A stretch of DNA of 64,000 nucleotides from Phaeovibrio sulfidiphilus (GCF_014861485.1 NZ_JACZHT010000001.1:372001-436000); one strand, 5' to 3'. Positions 27,102 through 37,548 are shown, counted from the first letter of the stretch. Program-made: numbers and translations. The notes: generated by a model from the letters alone, not told the origin.

Positions 27102-27135
27102 GGATTGATCTCCTCAAACCTGCCTGATACTCAAA

Positions 27136-27438
27136 TCAGGCGCCGGTGATGCCCGTGATGCGGACGCGCGTCAGGTGCTGGCGGTGTCCGTTCTTGCGGC
27201 GATAGTTCTTGCGACGCTTCTTCTTGAAGATGATAACCTTCTTGTCGCGAAACTGCGAGACAACCTCGCCCGTGACAGTAGCGCCAGCGACCGTCGGTGT
27301 CCCGACCTTGTTTCCCACGGCAAGCACGGTATCGAACGCGATGTTCGCGCCCTCCTCGGCGTCCAGCTTTTCGATGTCAATCACATCGTTTTCTGCGACC
27401 TTGTACTGCTTGCCGCCCGTCTTGATGACCGCGAACAT
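27136..27438 (-). CDS. rplU: 50S ribosomal protein L21
   Basis: A 100-residue L21 that binds 23S rRNA. It starts [20 protein letters not shown] and has the basic loop [16 protein letters not shown] that contacts rRNA. The ORF continues upstream to 28293 but that part overlaps anmK in antisense and is not coding; ATG 27438 is the conserved start. First gene of rplU-rpmA; its promoter should lie in 27440-27600, divergent from anmK. Confidence 0.98.
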   Translation of the reverse strand: MFAVIKTGGKQYKVAENDVIDIEKLDAEEGANIAFDTVLAVGNKVGTPTVAGATVTGEVVSQFRDKKVIIFKKKRRKNYRRKNGHRQHLTRVRITGITGA

Positions 27439-27636
27439 GTCGTGAGTCCTTATCTTTATTCGGTTTTTAAGGCAAAAGCGAACCCGCCGCCCCCAATCGG
27501 GGACAGCGGAAAGAGCGCGCACTATGGCGATTTGCCGAAACTGAGTCAATGGGTGTTTTGAAAAAATGCACAGGTCGGCTATGTCAGGACACACAGAAAG
27601 GGGCGCCGGGCGCGCCGCCCGCGGGAAGGAATGGAA

Positions 27637-28740
27637 ATGACACACGGAACGGACACACCGGGCGCCGATATTCTGGCCCTGGGGCTGATGAGCGGCACCA
27701 GCCTGGACGGAATCGACGCCGCCGTGATCCGCACGGACGGGGAGCGGGTCACCGGCTTCGGGCCCTCGGTGACGGTTCCCTACAGCGACCGTGAGCGCGC
27801 GCGCCTGCGGCGCTGGCTGGGGCACTGCCCCGGGACATCCGAACCCCGGGAGACCGCCGCGAACCGCCTGGTCACGGACCTGCACATTCGCGCCGTCACG
27901 ACCTTTCTGGAGCAAACCGGCCTGCGCCCGGACCTGGTCGGCTTCCACGGGCAGACGTTCTATCACGCCCCGGAGCGCGGCATCACCTGGCAGGCCGGGG
28001 ACGGGGCCCGCCTGGCCCGGGAGACCGGGCTCCCGGTCGCCTGGGATTTCCGGACCGCGGACGTGCGGGCGGGTGGAGAGGGAGCCCCCCTGGTCCCGGT
28101 CTATCACCGGGCTCTCGCCCGTGACCTGCCCAAGCCGCTGGCCATCCTGAACATTGGCGGAGTCGCAAACGTGACCTGGATCGGCCGGGATCCGCAGCCC
28201 CCTCCGCTGGCCTTCGACACCGGGCCCGGCAACGCGCTGATGAACGATTTCATGACCGCCCGCCGGGGTCTGGCCCACGACGAGGGCGGACAACTGGCCC
28301 GCAGCGGCCGCGTCGATTCCCAGGCGCTGGCGGCGATGATGGACGCTCCCTTTTTCCGGCGCCCTCCCCCCAAATCCCTGGATCGGAACGCCTTTTCCCG
28401 AGCGCCGGCCGAGCCCCTGTCCGATGCGGACGGGGTGGCCACCCTGGGGGCCTTCACCGTCGAGAGCGTGCGGCGATCCCTGGACTGGCTGCCGGAGCGC
28501 CCGCTACGCTGGCTGGTGTGCGGCGGCGGACGGCACAACCGGTTCCTGATGGAGGGTCTGGCGACGGCCCTGGGCGCGCCGGTGGATCCGGTGGAGGCGG
28601 TGGGCTGGGACGGCGACGCCCTGGAAGCCCAGGCCTTTGCGTTCCTCGCGGTCCGCTGCCGGACCGGGGCGCCCCAGACCTGGCCCACGACGACCGGGGT
28701 GCCCCACCCCCTGGCCGGGGGCATCCTGACCCTGCCCTGA
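27637..28740 (+). CDS. anmK: anhydro-N-acetylmuramic acid kinase
   Basis: A 367-residue kinase that cleaves and phosphorylates 1,6-anhydro-MurNAc to MurNAc 6-phosphate during peptidoglycan recycling. The N-terminal ATP-binding motif [16 protein letters not shown] and the later [12 protein letters not shown] and [10 protein letters not shown] are family signatures. ATG 27637 is favoured over 27631 by spacing from GGAAGG. It stands alone, divergent from rplU. Confidence 0.95.
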   Translation: MTHGTDTPGADILALGLMSGTSLDGIDAAVIRTDGERVTGFGPSVTVPYSDRERARLRRWLGHCPGTSEPRETAANRLVTDLHIRAVTTFLEQTGLRPDLVGFHGQTFYHAPERGITWQAGDGARLARETGLPVAWDFRTADVRAGGEGAPLVPVYHRALARDLPKPLAILNIGGVANVTWIGRDPQPPPLAFDTGPGNALMNDFMTARRGLAHDEGGQLARSGRVDSQALAAMMDAPFFRRPPPKSLDRNAFSRAPAEPLSDADGVATLGAFTVESVRRSLDWLPERPLRWLVCGGGRHNRFLMEGLATALGAPVDPVEAVGWDGDALEAQAFAFLAVRCRTGAPQTWPTTTGVPHPLAGGILTLP

Positions 28741-28770
28741 GGCCCGGGGGCGAAAACAGGGGAACTGTCA

Positions 28771-28880
28771 CGGGGCCGGGGCTGGAAGAAACCCAATCCC
28801 GACACCCCGCCCGATCACCGGATTTCCCGTGACAGGGTCACACCCGATCCCCGGGACACCCCGGCTGGCGCACAACGCCC
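28771..28880. repeat. intergenic direct repeat, copy 1
   Basis: A roughly 108-bp unit starting CGGGGCCGGG and containing TGGAAGAAACCCAATCCC and TTCCCGTGACAGGGTC. It recurs at 28991-29096 with about 80-85% identity by eye. Confidence 0.75.
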
Positions 28881-28990
28881 CCCGGAAGAGGCCGAACCCG
28901 CGCGCCACAACCAGCGGGCCACCGGTCTGCGGGGCGCGACACGCGGCCCCGCCCCGAGCCCCGAAGCAACGTCAGATTTTGCGGCGGGGC

Positions 28991-29096
28991 CGGGGCCGGG
29001 CCTGGAAGAAACCCAATCCCGCACCCCACCCGATCACTGGAATTCCCGTGACAGGGTCTCACCCGATCGCCACGCCCCCACTGGCGCGCAACGCCC
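28991..29096. repeat. intergenic direct repeat, copy 2
   Basis: Second copy of the unit at 28771. A third, partial copy (TCACACCCGATCCCCGGGAC and following bases) is at 29123-29150. Together they fill the 430-bp gap between convergent anmK and topA, which holds no gene. Confidence 0.75.
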
Positions 29097-29171
29097 CATC
29101 AGCAGGAGCACCGTCAGGACCAGTCACACCCGATCCCCGGGACACCCCGGGACCGGAGGTGTGGTCCCGGA

Positions 29172-32027
29172 TCAGGCGTCGTCCGCGGGGGAGGCTCCGT
29201 CAGCGTCAGCCCCCGCTGCAGCCTTGGAGGCGGCCGCCTTCTTTGTGGTCGCCGCCTTCGTTCCGGCTTTGGCGGTGGTGGCTTTTTTGGCCGCCGTCTT
29301 TTTGGCGGGCGCGGCGCCGGCGTCCCCATCCGCCCCGTCGGCGGACGTTGCGGCTTTCTTCGGGGCCGCTTTCTTTGTGGCCGCGGTCTTTGTCGTTGTC
29401 TTTGCCGCTGTCTTCTTCGCCGTCGCGCTCTTGGCTGCGGTCTTGGCCGGTGCCTTCTTGCGGGTGCCGCCGGCGGCCTCCTTCTCGGCCCGGGCGGCCA
29501 GAAGCTCCAGCGCCCGCTCAAGGGACAGGCTCTCCATGTCCTCCGCCTCGGCGGCGGGGATCGTGGCCCGCAGGGTGCCGGTCTGCACGTAGGGGCCGAA
29601 GCGGCCGCTGTGCACGGTCACGGGCTTGCCGGTCTCGGGATGCTCGCCCAGGCTCCGGGCCGGAGCACGGGCCCGACCGCCACCGCGCCCGGGCTCGGCC
29701 AGGGTCGAAACCGCGTGGTTCAGCCCGATGGTGAGCACCAGAAGCGGATCGTCCTTGGGCAGGGACTTGTAGACGTCGCCGTGCTTCAGGTAGGGCCCGA
29801 ACCGGCCAATCCCGGCGGAGACCATCTGGCGGGTCTCCGGGTGCTCGCCGATATCCCGCGGCAGGGACAGAAGCTTCAGCCCGGTGCCCAGGTCAATGGT
29901 GGTCATGTCCACCCCGGCGGGGATGGAGGCCCGGGGCGGCTTCACCGCCTTGACGCCGGCGGCCTTGTCGGCCTTCACCGCCTCGCCCTTCTGGATATAG
30001 AAGCCGTAGGGCCCCTTGCGCAGGGTGACCTCCAGCCCGTCCAGGGGGTCTGTCCCCAGAACCTTGGTGCCGTCGTCCCCCAGCGCCTCGCCCCCGTCGT
30101 CGCCCTTGCTGACCAGGGGCCGGGTGAAGCCGCACTCCGGGTAGCCGGAGCAGCCCACGAAGGCGCCGAACTTTCCGATCCGCAGGGACAGGCGCCCCTC
30201 GCGGCACTTGGGACAAACGCGGGGGTCGGTCCCGTCCTCCCGGGGCGGGAAGAGATGGGGCCCCAGCTCGGCGTCCAGCGCGTCCAGAACCTCGGACACC
30301 CGCAGATGGGCCGTCTCCTCGATCGCCGCATGGAAGTCCACCCAGAAGTCCCGAAGCACGGTCTTCCAGCCCAGAGTCCCGGCGGAAATCTCGTCGAGCC
30401 GGTTTTCCAGGTCCGCCGTGAACGAGTACTGGACATAGCGGTTGAAGAAGTTCTCGAGGAAGGCCGTCACAAGGCGGCCCCGGTCCTCGGGCATGAAGCG
30501 CTTGGATTCCAGGCGCACGTAGCTGCGGTCCTGGAGCACGGAGATGATCGAGGCATAGGTGGACGGACGGCCAATCCCCAGTTCCTCGAGCTTCTTGACC
30601 AGGGAGGCCTCGGTATAGCGGGGCGGCGGCTGGGTCGTGTGCTTGTTGGCAAGGACGCTCTCGCGGCCCACGGACTCCCCCGCCACCAGCGGCGGCAGAA
30701 GGCGGTTCTCGTCGTCGCCGTCGTCGGTGCGGTCGTCGATGTCCTCGCGGTAGACCCGCAGGAAGCCGTCGAACCGGATCACCGAGCCCGTAGCCCGCAG
30801 GCGCACGCTCTCGCCCCGGTCGCCCACATCCACCGCCACCTGGTCCAGCACCGCGCTGGCCATCTGGCTGGCGATGGTGCGCTTCCAGACCAGCTCGTAC
30901 AGGCGGGCCTGCTCGGCGGTCAGGTACCGGGCCACCTGGGCCGGCTTGCGGGACAGGTCCGTGGGACGGATGGCCTCGTGGGCCTCCTGGGCGTTCTTGG
31001 CCTTGGTCTTGTACAGGCGGGGCTGGTCGGGCACGTAGGCCGGACCATACTCGGACCCGATCACCTGGCGGGCCTGATGGATCGCCTCGGGGGCGATGGA
31101 GACCCCGTCCGTTCGCATGTAGGTGATGAGACCCACGGTCTCGCCGCCCAGGTCAATGCCCTCGTAGAGCTTCTGGGCCACGGTCATGGTCTGGCGGGCG
31201 GAGAAGCCCAGCTTGCGCGACGCCTCCTGCTGGAGCGTCGAGGTGGTGAACGGGGCATAGGGGTTGCGCCGGGCCTGCTTGGGCTCGACGGAGAGAACCT
31301 CCAGCGCGGCTGCCTCCACCGCCCGGACGGCGGCAAGGGCCTCGTCCTCGGTCCCGAGAGCGAAGCGGTCCAGCTTGACGCCCTTCAGGTGGGTCAGCTG
31401 GGCCCGGAAGGCCTCGCCCTTTCCGGACTGAAGGACCGCGTCCACGGTCCAGTAGTCCCGGGCGCGGAAGGCCTCGATCTCCTGCTCCCGCTCGCAGATC
31501 AGCCGCAGGGCCACAGACTGCACCCGCCCGGCGGACCGGGATCCGGGCAGCTTGCGCCACAGGACCGGAGACAGGTTGAAGCCCACAAGATAGTCCAGCG
31601 CCCGGCGGGCCAGGTAGGCCTCCACCAGCGGACGGTCCAGATCCCGCGGGGCCGCGATGGCCTCCTCCACCGCCCGCTTGGTGATGGCGTTGAAGGTGAT
31701 CCGCCGGACGGTCTTGTCCTTCAGGTGCTTGCGGCTCTCCAGGATCTCGCGCACGTGCCAGGAAATGGCCTCGCCCTCGCGATCCGGGTCCGTGGCCAGA
31801 AGCAGTGTGTCCGCATCCTTCAGGGCCCGGGCGATCTCGCGCAGGTGCTTTTCGGAGCGCTCGTCCGTCTCCCAGTCCATGGAGAAGTCGTCGTCCGGCC
31901 GCACCGACCCGTCCTTCGCCGGAAGGTCGCGCACATGCCCGAACGAGGCGAGGACCGTGTAGTCCTTGCCCAGATACTTGTTGATGGTTTTCGCTTTCGC
32001 GGGGGATTCGACAACAACAACGCGCAT
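29172..32027 (-). CDS. topA: DNA topoisomerase I
   Basis: A 951-residue type IA topoisomerase that relaxes negative supercoils. The TOPRIM domain starts at the N-terminus (VVVESPAKAKTI, ATDPDREGEAISWH), the active-site Tyr is in LITYMRTDGVS near residue 310, and one four-Cys zinc motif (CPKCREGRLSLRIGKFGAF, then CSGYPEC) follows at about 590-620. Two further topoisomerase C-terminal repeats (GPYGFYIQ, GRFGPYLKHG, GRFGPYVQTG) precede an approximately 115-residue Lys/Ala-rich tail resembling histone H1, likely disordered and DNA-binding. It is last in the pyrB-pyrC-plsY-dprA-topA run, the usual dprA-topA order. Confidence 0.97.
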   Translation of the reverse strand: MRVVVVESPAKAKTINKYLGKDYTVLASFGHVRDLPAKDGSVRPDDDFSMDWETDERSEKHLREIARALKDADTLLLATDPDREGEAISWHVREILESRKHLKDKTVRRITFNAITKRAVEEAIAAPRDLDRPLVEAYLARRALDYLVGFNLSPVLWRKLPGSRSAGRVQSVALRLICEREQEIEAFRARDYWTVDAVLQSGKGEAFRAQLTHLKGVKLDRFALGTEDEALAAVRAVEAAALEVLSVEPKQARRNPYAPFTTSTLQQEASRKLGFSARQTMTVAQKLYEGIDLGGETVGLITYMRTDGVSIAPEAIHQARQVIGSEYGPAYVPDQPRLYKTKAKNAQEAHEAIRPTDLSRKPAQVARYLTAEQARLYELVWKRTIASQMASAVLDQVAVDVGDRGESVRLRATGSVIRFDGFLRVYREDIDDRTDDGDDENRLLPPLVAGESVGRESVLANKHTTQPPPRYTEASLVKKLEELGIGRPSTYASIISVLQDRSYVRLESKRFMPEDRGRLVTAFLENFFNRYVQYSFTADLENRLDEISAGTLGWKTVLRDFWVDFHAAIEETAHLRVSEVLDALDAELGPHLFPPREDGTDPRVCPKCREGRLSLRIGKFGAFVGCSGYPECGFTRPLVSKGDDGGEALGDDGTKVLGTDPLDGLEVTLRKGPYGFYIQKGEAVKADKAAGVKAVKPPRASIPAGVDMTTIDLGTGLKLLSLPRDIGEHPETRQMVSAGIGRFGPYLKHGDVYKSLPKDDPLLVLTIGLNHAVSTLAEPGRGGGRARAPARSLGEHPETGKPVTVHSGRFGPYVQTGTLRATIPAAEAEDMESLSLERALELLAARAEKEAAGGTRKKAPAKTAAKSATAKKTAAKTTTKTAATKKAAPKKAATSADGADGDAGAAPAKKTAAKKATTAKAGTKAATTKKAAASKAAAGADADGASPADDA

Positions 32028-32237
32028 GGGGGAGCGATACCTGAGTCTAGAGGACGAACACCGCCCCCCGTTCCCGCGGACTGGGAGTCCGGGACCGGAA
32101 GGCCAGGCGAGGCAGGGACAAGACCCGTCCCGGAGGTCCGTTCAGGCACCGGGCGGCAGCGGCCCGGGTGCCCGGCAGACAGAACCGGAGTGAACAGGAC
32201 AGCAAACCGGACCGGATGCCCGGGATGGGACGCCGTG

Positions 32238-33362
32238 TCAGGCGTCCGGACCCTGTGGTCCCGGGCGCGAAACCCGATTGCCCGGATGGCGGGTCAACCG
32301 CCCGGCCAGCTCGAGTTCCAGAAGGACCACGGAAACAGCAAGTGGTGACATTTGACACCGCCGGATCAGTTCGTCAACAGGGATGGGCGTTTCATCGAAG
32401 GCATTGCACACTCGCTCCCGGGCGTCCTCGAGCTCATTTTCCGGAGGAATTCCGGAGGCCGGGCCCTGGAAACGGGGCAGATCGGGCTCGGACACGGGGC
32501 GGGAAAGATAGGGCTCCAGCACCTCGAGAACGTCGTGCGCACTCTCCACAAGGGCCGCGCCGCTGCGAATCAGGCTGTTGGGGCCGCGGGCCCGGGCATC
32601 CAGCGGAGAGCCCGGAACCGCCATGACCTCGCGGCCCTGCTCCAGCGCAAGGCGGGCGCTCAGGAGCGAGCCGGAGCGGGCGGCCGCCTCCACCACGACA
32701 ATCCCGAGGGCCAGGCCGCTCACGATGCGGTTGCGCCGCGGAAAGTGGCTGGCAAAGGGCTTCACGCCGGGGGGCAGCTCGGACACCAGGGCCCCGGCGC
32801 CCCGGATGCTCTCGTAAAGCCCGGCGTTCTCGGCGGGGTAGACCACATCCACGCCGCCGGCCATGACCGCGACGGTGCCCGTCTCGAGCGACCCGGCGTG
32901 GGCCGCCGAATCGATCCCCCGGGCCAGACCCGAGACCACCACAAGCCCGGCCTCCCCCAGCTCGCGGGCCAGACGCTCGGCAAAGCGGCAGCCGTTGGCC
33001 GAGGCGTTCCGGGCGCCCACAATGGCCACCACAGGGCGGCGCAGCAGGTCGGGCGTTCCCAGAACCGTCAGAACCGGAGGGGCATCATCAAGGGCTGCAA
33101 GAAGAGGGGGATAGGCCGGATCGCCCAGGAACAGGAGCTTGGCCCCCAGCGCGGTGAGGGCTTTCTTCTCGTCCTCCACCGCCTGGACCGGGCAAATCCG
33201 GATGGCCCGCTTGCCACCCCGGCGGGCCAGATCCGGCACCGCCCGGATCGCCGCGGTGGCGCTCCCGTACACGGACATGAGCTGGCGCCAGGTCACCGGC
33301 CCCACATTCTCCGAGCGGAACAGGCGCAGCCGGTCCCTGTATTCCGTTTTATCCGGCCTCAC
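32238..33362 (-). CDS. dprA: DNA processing protein DprA
   Basis: A 374-residue DprA/Smf protein, which binds incoming single-stranded DNA and loads RecA in natural transformation; many non-competent bacteria keep it. It has an N-terminal SAM-like helical region, the Rossmann DprA core (VAIVGARNASANG, SGLARGIDSAAH, GSLLSARLALEQGREVMAVPG) and a C-terminal winged-helix domain (PIPVDELIRRCQM). The GTG at 33362 has GGGAG eight bases upstream. It lies between plsY and topA; 67 bases separate it from plsY. No other competence genes are in the window. Confidence 0.95.
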   Translation of the reverse strand: MRPDKTEYRDRLRLFRSENVGPVTWRQLMSVYGSATAAIRAVPDLARRGGKRAIRICPVQAVEDEKKALTALGAKLLFLGDPAYPPLLAALDDAPPVLTVLGTPDLLRRPVVAIVGARNASANGCRFAERLARELGEAGLVVVSGLARGIDSAAHAGSLETGTVAVMAGGVDVVYPAENAGLYESIRGAGALVSELPPGVKPFASHFPRRNRIVSGLALGIVVVEAAARSGSLLSARLALEQGREVMAVPGSPLDARARGPNSLIRSGAALVESAHDVLEVLEPYLSRPVSEPDLPRFQGPASGIPPENELEDARERVCNAFDETPIPVDELIRRCQMSPLAVSVVLLELELAGRLTRHPGNRVSRPGPQGPDA

Positions 33363-33429
33363 CCCCGACGCTCCCTGTCCGTCCGTCTTTTGTCTCTGGC
33401 CCGTTCGGGCTTCTTATTGCCCCCCGGGG

Positions 33430-34071
33430 CTATGCCGTCTTTTTCTGCCCGATTTTTGTCTCGGTCCCGTTTCTCAGGCGCTCGATGTTGGAGCGGTGCC
33501 GGATCCAGGCCAGGACCGCCAGCCCCAGAAAGGCGAGCGCGTGGCCGAAGGACGCAAAAAAGAGCGCCAGAACCGGGGCCGCGGCCAACGCCACGAGCGC
33601 CGCAAGCGAGCTGTAGCGGAAGATGGCCGCCACAGCGAGCCAGGTCGCGAGGCACAGAAGCCCCACCGGCCACGAGGTCACCAGAATGACCCCCAGGGTG
33701 GTGGCCACCCCCTTGCCGCCGTTGAACTTCAGCCAGACGGGGAAGTTGTGCCCCAGGACCGCGAACACACCGGCGATCAGGGCCGCGTCAACCGAGGCAA
33801 ACGCCACCCAGGCGATGGCCGCCGCCAGAGCTCCCTTGCCCGAGTCCAGCAGCAGGGTCAGGGCGGCCAGCCCCTTGCGCCCGGTGCGCAGCACGTTGGT
33901 GGCGCCCACGTTGCCCGATCCGATCTGGCGGATGTCCCCCAGCCCGGCCAGGCGCACCAGGACAAGGCCGAAGGGAACCGAGCCCAGAAGGTACCCGAAA
34001 ACCGCAAGCCCCAGCAGGGCCGGCCAGCCCGAGACAAACGCGGAGAGCGCAAGGCCAAGGTCGGTCAGCAT
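33430..34071 (-). CDS. plsY: acyl-phosphate glycerol-3-phosphate acyltransferase
   Basis: A 213-residue inner-membrane protein with about five to seven membrane helices. It acylates glycerol 3-phosphate from acyl-phosphate, the first step in phospholipid synthesis with PlsX. The PlsY motifs are visible: GSGNVGATNVLRTG, then FNGGKGVATTLGV. The start overlaps the end of pyrC by seven bases, implying translational coupling. The last 20 residues are basic and cytosolic. Confidence 0.95.
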   Translation of the reverse strand: MLTDLGLALSAFVSGWPALLGLAVFGYLLGSVPFGLVLVRLAGLGDIRQIGSGNVGATNVLRTGRKGLAALTLLLDSGKGALAAAIAWVAFASVDAALIAGVFAVLGHNFPVWLKFNGGKGVATTLGVILVTSWPVGLLCLATWLAVAAIFRYSSLAALVALAAAPVLALFFASFGHALAFLGLAVLAWIRHRSNIERLRNGTETKIGQKKTA

Positions 34072-35357
34072 GCCTCATACACCTTTCTGCCGTCGATGAC
34101 GGTCGTCAGAACGCGGCCGCGGACGGCGCGTCCGTCAAAGGGCGAGTTCTTGGACTTGGAGCGGAAGGCACTGGCGTCAACCTGCCAGGGAGCCTCCGGA
34201 TCGAAGAGAACGAAGTCGGCCTTGTCCCCGGCCTTCAGGCGTCCCCCGGGCAGGCGCAGAAGGCGCGCCGGGGTCTCGCTCAGGCGCCGGACCACGTCCA
34301 GAAGCGTCAGCGCGCCGGAGTGATACAGCTCCAGGGACACGGGCAGCAGGGTCTCGAGCCCCACGGCACCGAAGGCGGCGGCCGCGAAGGTCTGGCGCTT
34401 GTTGTCCTGGTCCTGCGGCGAGTGGTCGGAGGCAATGCAGTCAATCACGCCCTCCCTGAGGCCCTCGACGATGCCCAGCCGGTCATCTTCCGAGCGCAGG
34501 GGCGGGGACAGCTTGGCAAACGTCCGGTAGTCCCGGACGGCGTCCTCGGTCAGGGAGAAATAGAACGGCGCCGTGTCACACGTAACCGGCAGGCCGCGCT
34601 CCTTGGCCCGGCGGATCAGGCGCACGCTCTCGCGGGTGCTGATGTGGGCCGCGTGGTAGCGCGCGCCGGTCATGGCCACAAGACGCAAGTCCCGCTCCAG
34701 CAGGATGATCTCGGCCTCCCGGGGAATGCCCGAAAGTCCCATGCGCGTGGCGAGAGCCCCCGAATTCATGACGCCGGACGCCAGCGAGGGCTCCTCGGGA
34801 TGCTGGATCACCAGCAGGTTGAAGGTGGCCGCGTAGTTCAGAACCCGGGCCATGATCCCGGCATCCGCAATGGCCCGCACCCCGTCGGTGAAGCCGCAGG
34901 CGCCGGAGCCGGCCATAATCGCCATCTCGGCCAGGGCCCGGCCCTCCAGCCCCACCGTGCAGGCGCCGTAGGCATAGACCTTGGGAAGTCCCACCAGGCG
35001 GGCACGCCGGGCCACGAACTCCAGCATGGCCTCGTCATCCAGGGGCGGATCCGTGTTGGGCAGGCAGACCATGGAGGTCACGCCACCGGCCACCGCGGCC
35101 TCTCCGGCCGTGCGCATGGTCTCCATGTGGTCAAAGCCCGGCTCCCGGAGCTGGACCCGCATGTCCACAAGGCCCGGCGCAAGGCAGGCGCCGGCGCAGT
35201 CCACCACCCGGGCGCCGGACACATCCACGTCGGGACCGGCCGCAACAATCGTCTCGTTTTCCACGACCACGGCGCCGGTCGCATCCAGGCCCGAGGCCGG
35301 ATCCAGAAGGCGCGCGTTAACCCAGGCGACCCGGGGGGAAGAGGTCAGGCCACTCAT
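34065..35357 (-). CDS. pyrX: dihydroorotase-like protein, probably non-catalytic (PyrC-prime/PyrX type)
   Basis: A 430-residue class I dihydroorotase homologue. The metal-binding D-x-H-x-H motif is replaced: residues 65-69 read DMRVQ (Arg67 and Gln69 where the two His belong), and the later metal His region reads DTAPFYF where active enzymes have a P-H-H type motif. The catalytic-Asp region survives as ASDHSP. Several ligands missing together means it is unlikely to hydrolyse dihydroorotate. In Pseudomonas a similar inactive PyrC-prime assembles with aspartate transcarbamoylase; coupling to pyrB here (4-base ATGA overlap) fits that role. An active pyrC should exist elsewhere. Symbol use varies (pyrC, pyrC', pyrX). 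Confidence 0.88.
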   Translation of the reverse strand: MSGLTSSPRVAWVNARLLDPASGLDATGAVVVENETIVAAGPDVDVSGARVVDCAGACLAPGLVDMRVQLREPGFDHMETMRTAGEAAVAGGVTSMVCLPNTDPPLDDEAMLEFVARRARLVGLPKVYAYGACTVGLEGRALAEMAIMAGSGACGFTDGVRAIADAGIMARVLNYAATFNLLVIQHPEEPSLASGVMNSGALATRMGLSGIPREAEIILLERDLRLVAMTGARYHAAHISTRESVRLIRRAKERGLPVTCDTAPFYFSLTEDAVRDYRTFAKLSPPLRSEDDRLGIVEGLREGVIDCIASDHSPQDQDNKRQTFAAAAFGAVGLETLLPVSLELYHSGALTLLDVVRRLSETPARLLRLPGGRLKAGDKADFVLFDPEAPWQVDASAFRSKSKNSPFDGRAVRGRVLTTVIDGRKVYEAC

Positions 35358-36310
35358 TTCACCACCTCCCGGCCGGTCCGGTTGCTCAGAAGTTCCAGAA
35401 CGGCCATGCGCACCGCGACCCCCATTTCCACCTGCATGCGAATGACGGAGCGCTCGAAGTCGTCCGCCACGTCCGAATCGATCTCAACGCCCCGGTTCAT
35501 CGGTCCCGGATGCATGATCAGGGCATCGGGCCGGGCAAGGGCCAGCTTCTCCCGGTCCAGACCGAAGAAGCGGAAGTACTCGCGGGCGCTGGGGAAGAAG
35601 TTGCCCTGCATGCGCTCGGTCTGGACCCGCAGCATCATCACGATGTCGACGTCCCGGAGCCCCTCGCGCATGTCGTGGAAGATCTCGGCCCCCATGGCCC
35701 GGACCCCGGAGGGAACGAGGGAACGGGGCCCCACCGCCCGGACCGTCGCGCCCATGGTGGTCAGCAGGTGGATGTTCGAGCGGGCCACACGGGAGTGGGC
35801 GACGTCGCCGCAGATGGCCACGGTCAGGCCCTCAAGCCGGCCCTTGCGCAGGCGGATCGTGAGAGCGTCCAGAAGGGCCTGGGTCGGGTGCTCGTGCGCC
35901 CCGTCCCCCGCGTTGACCACGGCACAGTTGACCTTCTGGGCCAGCAGGGCCACCGCGCCCGAGTCCGCATGGCGGATCACCAGGGCCTCCGGGTGCATGG
36001 CGTTCAGCGTGACCGCCGTGTCAATCAGGGTCTCGCCCTTGGAGATGCTGGAGGCACCCACCTCCATATTGATCACGTCCGCCCCGAGACGCTTGGCCGC
36101 CAGCTCGAAGCTGGTGCGGGTCCGGGTGGAGTTCTCGAAAAACAGGTTGATGACGGTCCGCCCGTCCAGGGGCCTCCCGAATGCGGCGTCCCGGGCCCCG
36201 AACGAGGCGTAACGCTCGGCGTGGTCGAGAAAGAGTGAAATCTGGTCCCGCGTCAAACCCTCGATCCCGAGGAGGTGTTGCGGCAGGATCCCGGTCTCTG
36301 GTGTGGTCAT
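35354..36310 (-). CDS. pyrB: aspartate carbamoyltransferase catalytic chain
   Basis: A 318-residue enzyme joining carbamoyl phosphate to aspartate in pyrimidine synthesis. It has the carbamoyl phosphate signature [13 protein letters not shown], the 80s-loop region ([13 protein letters not shown]), [11 protein letters not shown] and HPGPMNRG. The long upstream ORF extension to 36526 is not conserved in character, so ATG 36310 ([20 protein letters not shown]) is chosen; its ribosome binding site is weak. It heads the pyrB-pyrC-plsY-dprA-topA run. No regulatory chain (pyrI) is present; the inactive dihydroorotase next door is the likely structural partner. Confidence 0.96.
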   Translation of the reverse strand: MTTPETGILPQHLLGIEGLTRDQISLFLDHAERYASFGARDAAFGRPLDGRTVINLFFENSTRTRTSFELAAKRLGADVINMEVGASSISKGETLIDTAVTLNAMHPEALVIRHADSGAVALLAQKVNCAVVNAGDGAHEHPTQALLDALTIRLRKGRLEGLTVAICGDVAHSRVARSNIHLLTTMGATVRAVGPRSLVPSGVRAMGAEIFHDMREGLRDVDIVMMLRVQTERMQGNFFPSAREYFRFFGLDREKLALARPDALIMHPGPMNRGVEIDSDVADDFERSVIRMQVEMGVAVRMAVLELLSNRTGREVVK

Positions 36311-36751
36311 GAAAGGAACTGGCCCCGAAGGAAAAACAGAAAAATGGCGGCTTGAGACTACAGGCTTTCGGGGGAAGGCTTCAAGGGGAAGCACGTTCCC
36401 GCCGCACGCGACCGCTCGCGGGAGGCAAAGCCCCCACGGCACACCCGGCCCCCACGGGCGGACACCATGCCGCCGCAGGAGGGCGCTCGCCGCAGGGCGG
36501 GCCCTCGCCAAAGACAAGACCCGCACCGCAGGCCCGGCCCTGATGGCTCACACAGCCCCGCAGTTGGCGCCCGACCCGACCCGGGGCACAGCGGCCCGGG
36601 ACGCGGACAGCGCCGCGACAGGCGGGAGACTACCGCACAACTCCCGGCCTGGTGACTGAAATCCTCGTAAGCAGGACGTGCCCCGGCGGCGAGGGGAGGA
36701 CCGGCGCCGCGACCGGAAGGCCCCGACAGCGGGGAACGGGCGCACGTGAGA

Positions 36752-36813
36752 CAGGGACAGGGACAGGGACAAAGGAGAGGAGAGGAGAGGAGAGGAGAGG
36801 AGAGGAGAGGAGA
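36752..36813. repeat. microsatellite: ACAGGG then AGGAG tandem repeats
   Basis: About three copies of the hexamer ACAGGG are followed by roughly eight perfect copies of the pentamer AGGAG (36773-36813). Confidence 0.9.
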
Positions 36814-36896
36814 GACCGGACTGCCGGATGAGCGCTCGACTGGACCGGGACGCGGGGTGCGACGCTCACAACGGGGGGCCCATCCCGGCGATGCAG

Positions 36897-37030
36897 CGCA
36901 GCCACGTCAGGCACGAAGCCGGATAAGGGCCGCGGTGGCTGCCCCCCGGTGCGTCACAGCCCCACCAGTCGCAGCCGCGTCAGGCACGGAGCCGGACAAG
37001 GGAATGCAGTGCCCCCCGGGGCGTCACAGA
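36897..37030. repeat. approximately 72-bp tandem direct repeat
   Basis: CGCAGCC-CGTCAGGCACG-AGCCGGA-AAGGG begins at 36897 and again at 36970, and GCCCCCCGG-GCGTCACAG ends each unit (36941 and 37011). Confidence 0.75.
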
Positions 37031-37548
37031 CCCATCAATCCCTGTGGAGACACCCGGACGGCTGCCCGTACAGCCCCCTGCCCTGCCCACCGGGAGCGCC
37101 CGACCCGTCCGAAGCGTGCGAATCCGCGCGCCACACGTGGTATAGCCATGACCTTTCGGACATATACCCCGCGCTCAAAACACGACCCGCATACACATTT
37201 TGACTCCGAAATGCCGACGCCCGCCACCACCCGCCCCAAAATGCCCGCCCCGCACCCCAGTCCGGGGGAATTACCTTTGAATAAGTTGGAAATTGTCGCA
37301 AAAATGCCTCCGAAAAGGCTCGATCCGGGAGACAACCGCGACGCACTTTTGAATCCCTCTATCTATCGAGGCGAAACTTTTATATGTCATTTGGTTTTAA
37401 TTATGATAATATCCCCTTCGGCTCATGACAGACGTAGGGCTACACACTTCACCAAAGCCGCCCGCAGATGAACAGAGCCAGCCGTACTGGCAGGAAAAGG
37501 CCGGGGTTTAACGTTCCCCTTTCTCCGGCTCTGTCCTGCGTGCGACAA

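Noticed and set aside
27439-28293. N-terminal extension of the rplU ORF
   Set aside because: L21 has a conserved start at 27438; the extension is antisense to anmK.
36773-36813. AGGAG tract as a CRISPR or iteron origin
   Set aside because: A simple pentanucleotide microsatellite with no spacers, DnaA boxes or rep gene.
36746-37471. 241-codon ORF across the repeat-rich region
   Set aside because: It begins in the microsatellite, has low-complexity composition and no recognisable domain or ribosome binding site.
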